Positions 1-6,649 of a DNA stretch of 9,130 nucleotides are shown here, in pieces. The stretch comes from Deltaproteobacteria bacterium. Lineage in GTDB: Bacteria; Myxococcota; B64-G9. The number at the start of each line of letters is the position of its first letter. The first letter of the stretch is position 1. The stretch spans positions 1-9,130 of the forward strand of contig JAUVAM010000086.1 in assembly GCA_030591745.1 (NCBI GenBank). Reading direction: 5' to 3'. The translations under genes were made by a program, and so were the position numbers. Below the pieces are notes generated by a model that worked only from the letters and a program-made list of their open reading frames with translations, ran no database searches and was not told the DNA's origin.

Positions 1-135
1 GCGGAACGAAAGAAAAGGGGGAGACCTTGAGGGGACGTTGGAACATTAATTATGGGGGGCCGTGATAAGTGTCCTGAGCCGTGCGTTCTTCGATTTGGCC
101 AGCAAGACCCCCCCCGCGGGCCGGGTTTTTTCTGC
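1..135. other. left-edge region without an assignable gene
   Basis: No gene can be assigned here. All three plus-strand frames are open at the left edge and close early (stops at 28-30, 47-49 and at about 63), so the tail of an upstream plus-strand gene could end in any of them; the sequence alone does not decide. A plus-strand frame starting at 52 runs on into the antisense of the next gene and is best read as a shadow. The segment ends in a GC-rich hairpin with a T-tract, listed separately. Confidence 0.4.
113..131 (+). terminator. weak intrinsic-terminator-like hairpin with T6 tail
   Basis: CCCG (113-116) can pair with CGGG (122-125) around a 5-base loop, and six T residues follow directly (126-131). 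The stem is only 4 bp but all G/C. The orientation fits termination of a plus-strand transcript entering from the left. It would also sit just past the stop of the minus-strand lipoprotein gene, where the same stem has a poorer tail (TCTTG). The C8 homopolymer at 108-115 allows alternative pairings. A weak call. Confidence 0.3.
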
Positions 136-918
136 TCAGGGACGGCTGCGACTTGTGCGGATGACTTGACCTTGTCGATAGAGACTTTCACCGATTTGTT
201 CGCCGTCTTCGCCGTAGTCTTGCCAGGGACCGTCTCGTAGTCCGGCGCGGTAACTTCCTTTGCGTTTGAGTTGGCCTGTGGCGTACCAGGTTTGCCAGAG
301 GCCTTCTTCCTGGCCCGTCACATAGCTACCCTCGGCCCAGCGCTTGCTTTGTTCGGCGTCGTGCCAGCAGGTCCACAGGCCTGTTTTCTTGCCGTCATTG
401 AGCATGCCCCGGCAGGGTCGCCCTTCGGCACCGATGTTGTTCCAGAGGCCGGTCTTTTTGTCGTTTTCGTATGGGCCGCGGGAAAACGCCAGGCCTGCGT
501 CGTTGAAGTAGACCCAGTTGCCGTGGCGTATTCCTTGCGCGTACTCGCCCTCGGCGGTTTTTTTGCCTTTGTCGTAGAAGGTCCATCTGCCTTGGCGTTT
601 GCCGTCGGCGTAGGGACCTGTTTCTTTTGGGATGCCTTTTACGTGAGAGAAACGCCAAGGACCCTGTCGTAGGCCATGGCGATAGCTGCCTTGATCTTTG
701 ATTTGACCGTCTCCCCAGAGAGCGCGGAAGGGTCCATGCCATGCTCCCTGCTCGTCTTTGCAGCCTTCTTGGCATCCATGCCAGATGAGTTTTCGATCCG
801 CCAGGCCGCCCCGCGGACAGCCCAGATCCTGGGTCAGGGCTGTGCGTTGGCTTTCGTCCAGTTCCTCGCAGGCTGTGAGAAACACCAACAGACAAAGAGG
901 CATGAGGAATTTCTTCAT
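136..918 (-). CDS. MORN/YwqK-type repeat lipoprotein
   Basis: A predicted 260-residue lipoprotein. A short positive n-region (MKK) and hydrophobic core lead to the lipobox L14-T15-A16-C17, so the mature protein should be anchored by C17. Residues 60 to about 250 form about eight repeats of 22-26 residues. Each opens with a G-x-W triplet (GPW 86, GRW 110, GNW 133, GLW 157, GLW 180, GLW 206, GPW 230) and later carries a G-x-Y or similar turn, as in 'G.W..y...G....G.Y..G...'. This is the MORN-like pattern of the YwqK/'antitoxin component' family, whose members are mostly beta-hairpin scaffolds of unknown biochemical role. The family name does not make this a toxin-antitoxin gene, and no toxin partner is beside it. 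Cysteines 34, 49 and 53 lie between anchor and repeats and could be disulphide-bonded. The ATG at 918 is the only start giving a complete signal peptide; no strong Shine-Dalgarno precedes it. It is divergent from the transglycosylase gene. Likely a surface or periplasmic binding scaffold. Confidence 0.85.
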   Translation of the reverse strand: MKKFLMPLCLLVFLTACEELDESQRTALTQDLGCPRGGLADRKLIWHGCQEGCKDEQGAWHGPFRALWGDGQIKDQGSYRHGLRQGPWRFSHVKGIPKETGPYADGKRQGRWTFYDKGKKTAEGEYAQGIRHGNWVYFNDAGLAFSRGPYENDKKTGLWNNIGAEGRPCRGMLNDGKKTGLWTCWHDAEQSKRWAEGSYVTGQEEGLWQTWYATGQLKRKGSYRAGLRDGPWQDYGEDGEQIGESLYRQGQVIRTSRSRP

Positions 919-966
919 GTTTGCAGCATAACCGCCGGATGGGTTTTGTGCTAGGCTGCTCGGCTC
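919..966. promoter_or_regulatory. 48-bp divergent intergenic region
   Basis: This short gap must hold the 5' signals of both the minus-strand lipoprotein and the plus-strand transglycosylase. On the plus strand, TG-C-TAGGCT (949-957) resembles an extended -10 element but matches TATAAT at only three of six positions and lies very close to the ATG at 967. On the minus strand a TTATGCT stretch matches a -10 at four of six. Neither has a recognisable -35, and neither gene has a strong ribosome binding site. Confidence 0.3.
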
Positions 967-3552
967 ATGCTCACGTCACGCACAGTCATTTGTTTTTTAG
1001 TGATTTTGTTTTTCTGGCCGGTTCAGTCCTTTGCTGCGGCTCCGGTTGAGCCAGTAGACCCTTTCGCATCCATTTGGAAGCATCCCGAGGCCGAGCTGGC
1101 CGCCAAGGATTTCGCACGGGGTCGTTTCAAGGCCTCGGCCAAGCGGGCCGATGACTGTCTTCGGGAAGAACCCCTGGGCGATCAAGAGAAGGTGGCCTTG
1201 GGCTTCCTTCGGGGTTTGAGCCGTTTGAAGCTGGGGTTGGAGCCGGATCCGGCTGATTTTATGCGGGCGATGAACGCCGTCAACCCGCCGGGCATCGGCG
1301 ATCACGCGGCCTGGCATTTTGGCCAGCATTTATGGAAGCGTGGCCGTGGCACTTCGGAGGCCAAGGCCTTCGAGCTCGCCGAGCCTTATCTCAAGCGCGT
1401 GTCTTTGGCGGGACGTTATGGCCTGGATGCGCATTTGTTGTTGGTGCGTGGGGCCGCGGCCGCGGGTCGGGCTCGCTGGGCTTGTCGATGGGCCCAGGGT
1501 TTGGTCGATCAGCGTTTTCGTCGGGTGGGCGAGTCGCGGGCGATTTTGGCCCTGGCGCGGGCCAAGGAGCGATTGGCCTGGAGCCTTTTCCGCAAGGCGA
1601 CTCGGGAACTCAAGGGAGAAGCCCAGCGCAAGGCCAAGCGGGAGACCCGGCGGGAGGCCAAGGAGATCCTGGTCGAAGCAACGGGCCTGTACAGCCGGGT
1701 GGCCACCCTGTGGCCGGATGCATGGGCGGGACCGGTGGCCTCCGAAAACCTTAAGCGCCTGAGGAAGGCGGGATACAAGCCCAAGCGTGACCGGGTCTGG
1801 TTGCTCAAACGGGCGCGCGCCCTGGTGGAGCGACCCTATGGCCGACGGGACCGGACTTTCTTGTGGCGCTTGCGCGGCTTGTTGCCAGCCGGCCCCAAGG
1901 ACCCGGCCGGAGCCGAAGCCGACTTGCTTTTGGCTGAGCTTTGGATTCGCTACCGCAAATTCAATCAGGCCTATCGAAAACTGGTCAGGGTGCGGGACAA
2001 GGCAAGCACGCCGAATTTCAAAGCCCGGGCCGGTTTGTTGCTCGCGCGCCTGGTAGCGCGGCGCAGGCCAAGGGCGGCCATTGCTGAATACCTGAAGGTG
2101 GCCAAGCACTGGCCCAAGAGCAGTTCCGCGGCCCCGGCTTTGTTTCGGGCCGCCGAGTTGGAGCGCCGATACAACCGCGCCCCGAAAGCGGCCAAGCTGT
2201 TCGAGCGTTGCATCGACGAGCATGCGGGAGATCCGGCCGCCGCGGGTTGTCGTTGGGGACTGGCTTGGATGGCCTTTCGCGAAGGAAAAGACGACCTGGC
2301 CCTGAAGCACTTGGAACCGCTTTGCGAGTTGGGCGAGTGGCTCGATGACGACGATCTGATGATCGAGGAAGAAGAAGAGGGCACGGGGGATGACGAGTCA
2401 GGGGCTGACGAGTCAGGGGATGGCGAGTCTGTCACGGCGGAAAGCAAAGAGGATGGGGCTGAAAAGACGGCCGAAGAAGGTCAGGAATCGGATGAGCTGA
2501 AGCTCTTCGATTTGGGCACCCGGAGGCTTCGGGAGCGGGCCTTGTATTGGCGAGGTCGTCTCTCGGAGCGTCAGAACCGCATCAAGGTAGCCGCGGCGGA
2601 TTACCTGCGCTTGATGCAGGAGAGACCCTTTTCCTACTACGCTTTGCTGGCCTGGGAGCGCCTTGCGGTGATGCGGCGAGACGAGGGCTGGCTGGCCGAC
2701 GCCCTGAAGGCAGCGGATGCCGGTCCGCCCGAGGCCCAAACCCTGCATCCTGAAGTTGGCGCTGCGTATACATATTACCGGATGGGACTGAAGGGCTTGG
2801 CGCGGCAGTCTTTGCGCGCCATGCGGTTGGTGGATTTGGAGCATGGGGTGGATCGGCGCCTGGCGGCCCAACTCTGGGAGCGTTTCGGGGACCACAGACG
2901 CTCGCATCGCTTGGCTCCGGTGCCTCGTTCAGGGGGATTGCCTGTTTTTCCAGAGGCCGGTTGGCAGTCCGATGCGCGGCTGGCTTATCCGAAGGCCTTT
3001 TCCGATGTGGTCGAGAGTGATGTGCGAGATGAGCGCGTCAGTCCGGCCATGCTTTACGCTTTGATGCGGGTCGAGAGCGGGTTCTGGGCTCGGGCACGCT
3101 CTCCGGCCGGCGCGCGAGGATTGACCCAGGTCATCACGCGTACGGGCTATGCGGTGGCACGCAAGCTGAAGCTGCGGGGTTTTCGTCATTGGCGTCTCTA
3201 TGAGCCTCGCATTGCGGTGCAGGTGGGCTCGGCTTACCTGGGCGATTTGTTGGATCGATTTGGTCATCCAGCCCTTGCCTTCGCTGCATACAACGCGGGC
3301 GAGACTGCCGTGGGTCGCTGGATTCGTCGCCGAGGAGAGCTGCCCCTGGATGCTTTCATCGAGGAGATCCCCTTTTCCGAAACAGCTCGTTACACGCGTC
3401 GCATCCTTGCCTATTTTGCGGTGTACAGGGTTTTATACGAAGGAGACGCCTCGCGACCTTTGGAGCTGAGCTTCACCCAGGCTGCGAAATCCAAGCCCAA
3501 GACCCGGCCTAAGCCCCTGACAAAAAAGAACAAAACAAAAACAAAAAAATGA
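967..3552 (+). CDS. slt: soluble lytic murein transglycosylase, Slt type
   Basis: A predicted 861-residue periplasmic enzyme that would cleave the MurNAc-GlcNAc bond of peptidoglycan non-hydrolytically, leaving 1,6-anhydro-MurNAc ends. An n-region and hydrophobic stretch (residues 5-22) end in SFA-A, a type I cleavage site near residues 23-25. Residues from about 45 to 690 are alpha-helical, TPR-like and rich in Ala, Leu and Arg, matching the superhelical U/L domains of Slt70. The catalytic domain spans about 675-840: E703 in V-E-S-G-F is the expected catalytic acid, followed by the GLTQ motif (718-721, usually GLMQ) and A-A-Y-N-A-G (773-778). At 861 residues it is longer than typical Slt (roughly 600-750), partly because of an acidic insert (about 459-510) and a Lys-rich tail (about 841-861). 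The start is the only ATG giving the signal peptide; the upstream RBS is weak. Assignment of the family is firm; membership of a particular Slt subgroup is not. Confidence 0.95.
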   Translation: MLTSRTVICFLVILFFWPVQSFAAAPVEPVDPFASIWKHPEAELAAKDFARGRFKASAKRADDCLREEPLGDQEKVALGFLRGLSRLKLGLEPDPADFMRAMNAVNPPGIGDHAAWHFGQHLWKRGRGTSEAKAFELAEPYLKRVSLAGRYGLDAHLLLVRGAAAAGRARWACRWAQGLVDQRFRRVGESRAILALARAKERLAWSLFRKATRELKGEAQRKAKRETRREAKEILVEATGLYSRVATLWPDAWAGPVASENLKRLRKAGYKPKRDRVWLLKRARALVERPYGRRDRTFLWRLRGLLPAGPKDPAGAEADLLLAELWIRYRKFNQAYRKLVRVRDKASTPNFKARAGLLLARLVARRRPRAAIAEYLKVAKHWPKSSSAAPALFRAAELERRYNRAPKAAKLFERCIDEHAGDPAAAGCRWGLAWMAFREGKDDLALKHLEPLCELGEWLDDDDLMIEEEEEGTGDDESGADESGDGESVTAESKEDGAEKTAEEGQESDELKLFDLGTRRLRERALYWRGRLSERQNRIKVAAADYLRLMQERPFSYYALLAWERLAVMRRDEGWLADALKAADAGPPEAQTLHPEVGAAYTYYRMGLKGLARQSLRAMRLVDLEHGVDRRLAAQLWERFGDHRRSHRLAPVPRSGGLPVFPEAGWQSDARLAYPKAFSDVVESDVRDERVSPAMLYALMRVESGFWARARSPAGARGLTQVITRTGYAVARKLKLRGFRHWRLYEPRIAVQVGSAYLGDLLDRFGHPALAFAAYNAGETAVGRWIRRRGELPLDAFIEEIPFSETARYTRRILAYFAVYRVLYEGDASRPLELSFTQAAKSKPKTRPKPLTKKNKTKTKK
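2386..2430 (+). repeat. three 15-bp tandem repeats inside slt
   Basis: Three adjacent 15-base units lie at 2386-2400, 2401-2415 and 2416-2430. Units one and two differ at one base, and unit three differs from unit one at two. They are in frame and encode GDDES, GADES and GDGES (residues 474-488) in the middle of an acidic, low-complexity stretch. The repeat length is a multiple of three, so gain or loss of a unit would keep the frame. Confidence 0.8.
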
Positions 3553-3667
3553 GGCTTGACAGGTGTAAGGGGGTGTGGTCTTTAGCGGACACATTGTCGT
3601 ACATGTGGTCTTTTTTATTACTCCGGGGCACATAGGGTGGAGCCTGGATTGACTTGAGGTTGTTAAG
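3553..3667 (+). promoter_or_regulatory. intergenic region with promoter-like hexamers
   Basis: This 115-bp gap is visibly richer in A and T than the flanking genes. A perfect TTGACA lies at 3556-3561 just after the slt stop, but the bases 17 downstream (TCTTTA) match a -10 poorly. A second candidate is TTGTCG (3594-3599), 16 bp, then TATTAC (3616-3621), each four of six to consensus. GAGG (3656-3659), 8 bases before the ATG at 3668, is a reasonable Shine-Dalgarno. No clear terminator for slt was seen. Confidence 0.4.
3574..3613 (+). repeat. 10-bp direct repeat with 30-bp period
   Basis: TGTGGTCTTT occurs exactly at 3574-3583 and again at 3604-3613, start-to-start distance 30 bp, close to three helical turns, so both copies face the same side of the DNA. 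Between them lies a small inverted repeat, GACA-CAT-TGTC (3588-3598). The arrangement could be a pair of regulator sites for the gene starting at 3668, but two copies of a 10-mer may also be chance. Confidence 0.5.
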
Positions 3668-4588
3668 ATGAAGCAGAACGTAAGGTGTGGAATTTTTGTG
3701 TTGTCTTTGTTGGCAGGTGCTTGTGGCGGGTCGGATCCAACCGGAACCAACGACAGTCAGGTAGAGAGCAATTACACTCAGGCCAGCGAGCAGGATTTTG
3801 ACGGCATCACCCCGGTTCGCGTGACCACCGAAGGACTGGGCCTGGCCTTGAGCCCGGTGCTCATGGGTGCCGAAGCGGGTGAATCGGACTGGCGCATGGG
3901 GTTTGAATCCAATCGACCCTTGGACGGACTGGTGGCCTATGACGTGGACGGGCATCCCTTGCGCGTGGAATTGCAGGATGCCTACCACGGCTCACTCTGG
4001 TTGGATAAGGAGCAGTTGGCCGGCGTCCTGGCGCGTGAAACTTTGTATCTGGAGATATTGGCCCGTGGCGGCGAACGCCTGGTTTACTCGGCCGTGGTTC
4101 ATCTCCGGCCACGCGTGTTGGACCCCGCGGGTAGCCTGTTGATCTGGGTCGACGCAGGCATGTCTTCGGCTTTGGTGGGCAAGGAAGTGCGTTTCTCCGG
4201 CTTCGCCACCACCGCCTCGCGTATCGATAGCCTGAATGTCGTCACCGACAACGATGCGGATCCGGTGACTCGCAGCTTGAGTCGGACCCGTTGGGGTTTC
4301 ACCTGGTCGACCATGGATATGCTGCGAGCCATGGAGGCAGAGGGTCGCCAATTGCATCTTCTGGGTCGTGATGACGAGCAAGGCGAACACCGGGTAGACG
4401 CCGGACTGCAAGTCGTTGTCGAGGGACTGGGTTTGACCACCGGACATGCAATGCAGGAGTGGCCGGCGGACGATTGTCGGGTGGATGTGCAGCGCTGCCT
4501 CAATACCCTGCCCCGGCGGGACCAGCAAGACACCTCCGTTTGTGGCAACGCCGCCGACGTGCTGGCCTGTGGCCAGCTGCCCCGCTGA
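3668..4588 (+). CDS. lipoprotein of unknown function with C-terminal cysteine motif
   Basis: A 306-residue predicted lipoprotein that I do not recognise. The signal runs from K2 and R6 through a hydrophobic core to A16-G17-A18-C19, a permissive lipobox (Ala rather than Leu at -3), followed by GGS and a Ser/Thr/Asn-rich linker to about residue 45. The body, from about 48 to 260, looks beta-rich, with two stretches of similar feel: 'PVRVTTEGLGLALSP' early and 'GLQVVVEGLGLTTG' late. A repeated beta-sandwich is possible but unproven. The C-terminus holds cysteines 270, 277, 292 and 301 (C-x6-C-x14-C-x8-C), spaced as two likely disulphides. The start is supported by GAGG eight bases upstream. The gene follows slt after 115 bp and precedes rsmE by 58 bp, so it could start the downstream transcript. 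Envelope location is well supported; role unknown. Confidence 0.85.
   Translation: MKQNVRCGIFVLSLLAGACGGSDPTGTNDSQVESNYTQASEQDFDGITPVRVTTEGLGLALSPVLMGAEAGESDWRMGFESNRPLDGLVAYDVDGHPLRVELQDAYHGSLWLDKEQLAGVLARETLYLEILARGGERLVYSAVVHLRPRVLDPAGSLLIWVDAGMSSALVGKEVRFSGFATTASRIDSLNVVTDNDADPVTRSLSRTRWGFTWSTMDMLRAMEAEGRQLHLLGRDDEQGEHRVDAGLQVVVEGLGLTTGHAMQEWPADDCRVDVQRCLNTLPRRDQQDTSVCGNAADVLACGQLPR
4561..4577 (+). other. perfect 7-bp hairpin at the 3' end of the lipoprotein gene
   Basis: GCTGGCC (4561-4567) and GGCCAGC (4571-4577) are perfect inverted arms with a TGT loop. They overlap the codons for LACGQL just before the stop at 4586-4588. A T5 run (4595-4599) follows, but 17 bases downstream, so the structure is not a standard intrinsic terminator. 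It might slow transcription or protect the 3' end. Confidence 0.4.
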
Positions 4589-4646
4589 ACCGTCTTTTTC
4601 CCACCACGCTGGACCTCTGCCCCACTATCATGCTTAAAAAGAAGTA

Positions 4647-5381
4647 ATGAATTCGATTTTGCTCGAAGCGGAAGAACTCGATGATGCTGGACGCGCGAGC
4701 CTGAGAGACCATCGAGCTCAGCACCTGCGCGAGGTGCTGCGGGTTGGTTCTGGGCGACAACTGCGCGTGGGCGTGATCGATGGCCCCATGGGCATCGGCG
4801 TGGTTGAGTCCATGGATACGGATTGCGTGGTCTTGCGCTGCGAACTCGAGGACAAGACCCCGCCAAGACCACGGGTGGATCTGTTGTTGGCCCTGCCCAG
4901 GCCCAAGGTGCTCAAGCGCATGTGGGCTCCCTTGGCCAGCATCGGCGTGGGGCGCGTCCTCTTGACCAACGCCTGGAAGGTGGAACGCAACTACTTCGAC
5001 ACCCATGTGCTGCGCAGCGAATTTTATCGAGCGGCATTGATCGAAGGACTGGAGCAAGCCCGTGACACCCGCTTGCCCATCGTCAGCATACACAAGCAGC
5101 TCAAGGTCCTGTTGGAAGACGAGTTGAGTTTTTTGGTGGGTGACGTAAAGCGTCTGGTGGCCGATCCGACAGCCTCAGATCGGGTTCGTGACGTGGTCGA
5201 AGTCGGCTGCGACAAACGAGCGCTGGTGGCCATCGGGCCGGAGGGTGGGTGGATCGATGATGAGCTTTCCCTGCTTTCCAGCCAAGGCTTTGCGCGAGTG
5301 GGGCTGGGGCCTCGCATCCTGCGTACGGAAGCGGCCACCATCACCACCTTGGGACTCCTCCATGATCGCCTGTGGATATGA
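4647..5381 (+). CDS. rsmE: 16S rRNA (uracil-1498-N3)-methyltransferase RsmE
   Basis: A 244-residue SPOUT-class methyltransferase predicted to methylate N3 of U1498 of 16S rRNA using S-adenosylmethionine; family members are usually about 230-250 residues. Residues 1-70 form the small N-terminal PUA-like RNA-binding domain, including 'HLREVLR' (26-32). Residues 76-244 carry the SPOUT fold: 'LALPRPKVLKR' (81-91), a region with E136-Q137 ahead of R142-L143-P144, then G-P-E-G-G-W (197-202) and G-L-G-P-R-I-L-R-T-E-A-A (219-230). The last two are the trefoil-knot cofactor motifs of RsmE. The ATG at 4647 gives the usual start of the family; only a weak AAGAAG (4639-4644) precedes it. It is cytoplasmic, while its neighbours are envelope proteins. 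It sits 58 bp after the lipoprotein gene and 12 bp before the PEGA gene, consistent with an operon. Confidence 0.95.
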   Translation: MNSILLEAEELDDAGRASLRDHRAQHLREVLRVGSGRQLRVGVIDGPMGIGVVESMDTDCVVLRCELEDKTPPRPRVDLLLALPRPKVLKRMWAPLASIGVGRVLLTNAWKVERNYFDTHVLRSEFYRAALIEGLEQARDTRLPIVSIHKQLKVLLEDELSFLVGDVKRLVADPTASDRVRDVVEVGCDKRALVAIGPEGGWIDDELSLLSSQGFARVGLGPRILRTEAATITTLGLLHDRLWI

Positions 5382-5393
5382 TTTGCGCTGGGG

Positions 5394-6644
5394 ATGAAGA
5401 TGTTGCGAGGGGTCGCATTTATTTTCCTGTCCTGGATCGTGGCCATAGCGGGCGGGGTAGAGGCTGCTGAATCCGAAAAAGCCGTATTGGTCTATAAGCT
5501 GCGCGCGCTGGGGGTGGATGAGGAAATCGCTGTTCGGGTTTCCGACTTGCTGGCCAAGGAGATAGCGCGGCTGGATGTCTTTCGCCTGACAGAACCAAAC
5601 AAAGTGAAAAAGGCTTTTGATGCAGATCCCGCCCTGGCATTGTGCGCCGGGGATGCGGACTGTTTGCTTCGGGCGGGCCAGTCGATAGGGGCCGATCTTG
5701 TGTTGACCGGGGTGCTGGCTCGCATGGCGGAAAGCTTCAGCCTGGATGTGAAGCTGCTGGACGTGGCTCAGGGCAAGGTTGTGCGTCGTTTGGTTCAAAC
5801 CTGGGAGGGCGGTGACGAGCAACTCATTGAGGTCATGCGACAGGTGGCCACCCGGGCCCTCAAGCCGGAGGCCTTTTTGGGCAGCTTGCGCATCCAGGTC
5901 AATCAAGTGGACGTGAAGGTGTTTATAGACGGCGACTACGTGGGGCGCAGTCCCTTGCCTCTTCAGCCTTTGACGCCCGGCCAACATGCGGTGAAGCTTT
6001 CGGCCGAGGGCTTTGAAGACGTGGAGCGCTTCGTCAAGGTGGTTTTTGATCGGGAACGCCTGCTTCAGCTCGAGCTTGTGGATGCGAGCATCAGGGAAAA
6101 AGTAGCCGCGGTGCGCAGCGATGCCGGGATGGCGGCTGGTTTGCGGGCGGGACTCATTACTGATTTTTCGGCGGTCTTGGGTCCAAGCCTGATGCTGCAT
6201 GGTGCATGGCGATTGCCCTTTTGGGGCAGGCGTCTGGCGCTTGATGTACAGACCGGCGTGTTTTGGAGCCGCCGGGAAGGTCAGGTGGATTTGGATGTGA
6301 TGGGGACGCGAGACGTCACGGGGCAGTTTCTGGCCTGGTCCAGCTTGCTGGGCCTCGCGCTGAGACCCTGGCCCGACGCCGCGGTCTCACCTGTGCTGGC
6401 AATGGCTGCAGGACCCTGTGTCCTATGGCAGCAACAGGAGGTAGAAGGTTTTTCGTCACAATCCTTGAGGCGACTGAGTTACGTCCTCGAAGCCGCCCTG
6501 GGTGCCGAGGTGCGCCTCGGTCCAGGTACCCTGGGCTTGCAACTCGGCTATCGACACGCGCCTTTGCCGGTTGAAGAAAACGGCGGTTGGCAGGGTAGGC
6601 TTGGCGGCATGGGCGTGGACTTTTCCTACTTGTTGTGGTGGTGA
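5394..6644 (+). CDS. PEGA-domain envelope protein with probable beta-rich C-terminal domain
   Basis: A 416-residue exported protein. A signal peptide of about 1-25 (hydrophobic FIFLSWIVAIAG, then VEAA-E) points to a type I cleavage site. Residues 30-150 resemble the N-terminal module often found with PEGA domains: a conserved 'C-AGDADC' pair (C84, C90), then 'GADLVLTGVLAR' (99-110) and a strand reading 'LDVKLLD'. The PEGA domain spans about 162-228: 'GSLRIQVN', 'VFIDGDYVGRSPL', 'LTPGQHAVKLSAEGFED'. Residues 245-416 alternate hydrophobic and polar residues and end in F-S-Y-L-L-W-W, suggesting a small outer-membrane barrel or beta-sandwich; this part is inferred only. ATG 5400 is an alternative start (GGGG at 5390-5393 is better spaced for it), removing two residues without affecting the signal peptide. 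The gene follows rsmE by 12 bp and abuts the next gene. Confidence 0.85.
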   Translation: MKMLRGVAFIFLSWIVAIAGGVEAAESEKAVLVYKLRALGVDEEIAVRVSDLLAKEIARLDVFRLTEPNKVKKAFDADPALALCAGDADCLLRAGQSIGADLVLTGVLARMAESFSLDVKLLDVAQGKVVRRLVQTWEGGDEQLIEVMRQVATRALKPEAFLGSLRIQVNQVDVKVFIDGDYVGRSPLPLQPLTPGQHAVKLSAEGFEDVERFVKVVFDRERLLQLELVDASIREKVAAVRSDAGMAAGLRAGLITDFSAVLGPSLMLHGAWRLPFWGRRLALDVQTGVFWSRREGQVDLDVMGTRDVTGQFLAWSSLLGLALRPWPDAAVSPVLAMAAGPCVLWQQQEVEGFSSQSLRRLSYVLEAALGAEVRLGPGTLGLQLGYRHAPLPVEENGGWQGRLGGMGVDFSYLLWW

Positions 6645-6649
6645 GCGAG

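Noticed and set aside
52..240. Plus-strand ORF of 62 codons at the left edge
   Set aside because: Most of it is antisense to the repeat lipoprotein and it passes through the terminator-like hairpin; no homologous motif is visible.
271..672. Plus-strand ORF of 133 codons opposite the repeat lipoprotein
   Set aside because: It lies wholly antisense to a gene with a clear lipobox and repeats, has no start-site support and no family resemblance.
136..918. Toxin-antitoxin system based on the YwqK 'antitoxin' name
   Set aside because: The family label is historical; this copy is a lipoprotein and no toxin gene lies beside it.
1330..2310. Minus-strand ORF of 326 codons opposite slt
   Set aside because: Long antisense frames arise easily in GC-rich genes; the translation is Pro/Gly/Arg-rich with no domain motif, whereas the plus-strand frame is a clear Slt protein.
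4626..4631. TATCAT as a -10 box for rsmE
   Set aside because: It matches five of six, but no -35 is found upstream and it is only 15 bases from the start codon.
5175..6200. Minus-strand ORF of 341 codons opposite rsmE and the PEGA gene
   Set aside because: It spans two well-supported opposite-strand genes and their junction, with His/Gln-rich low-complexity translation and no recognised motif.
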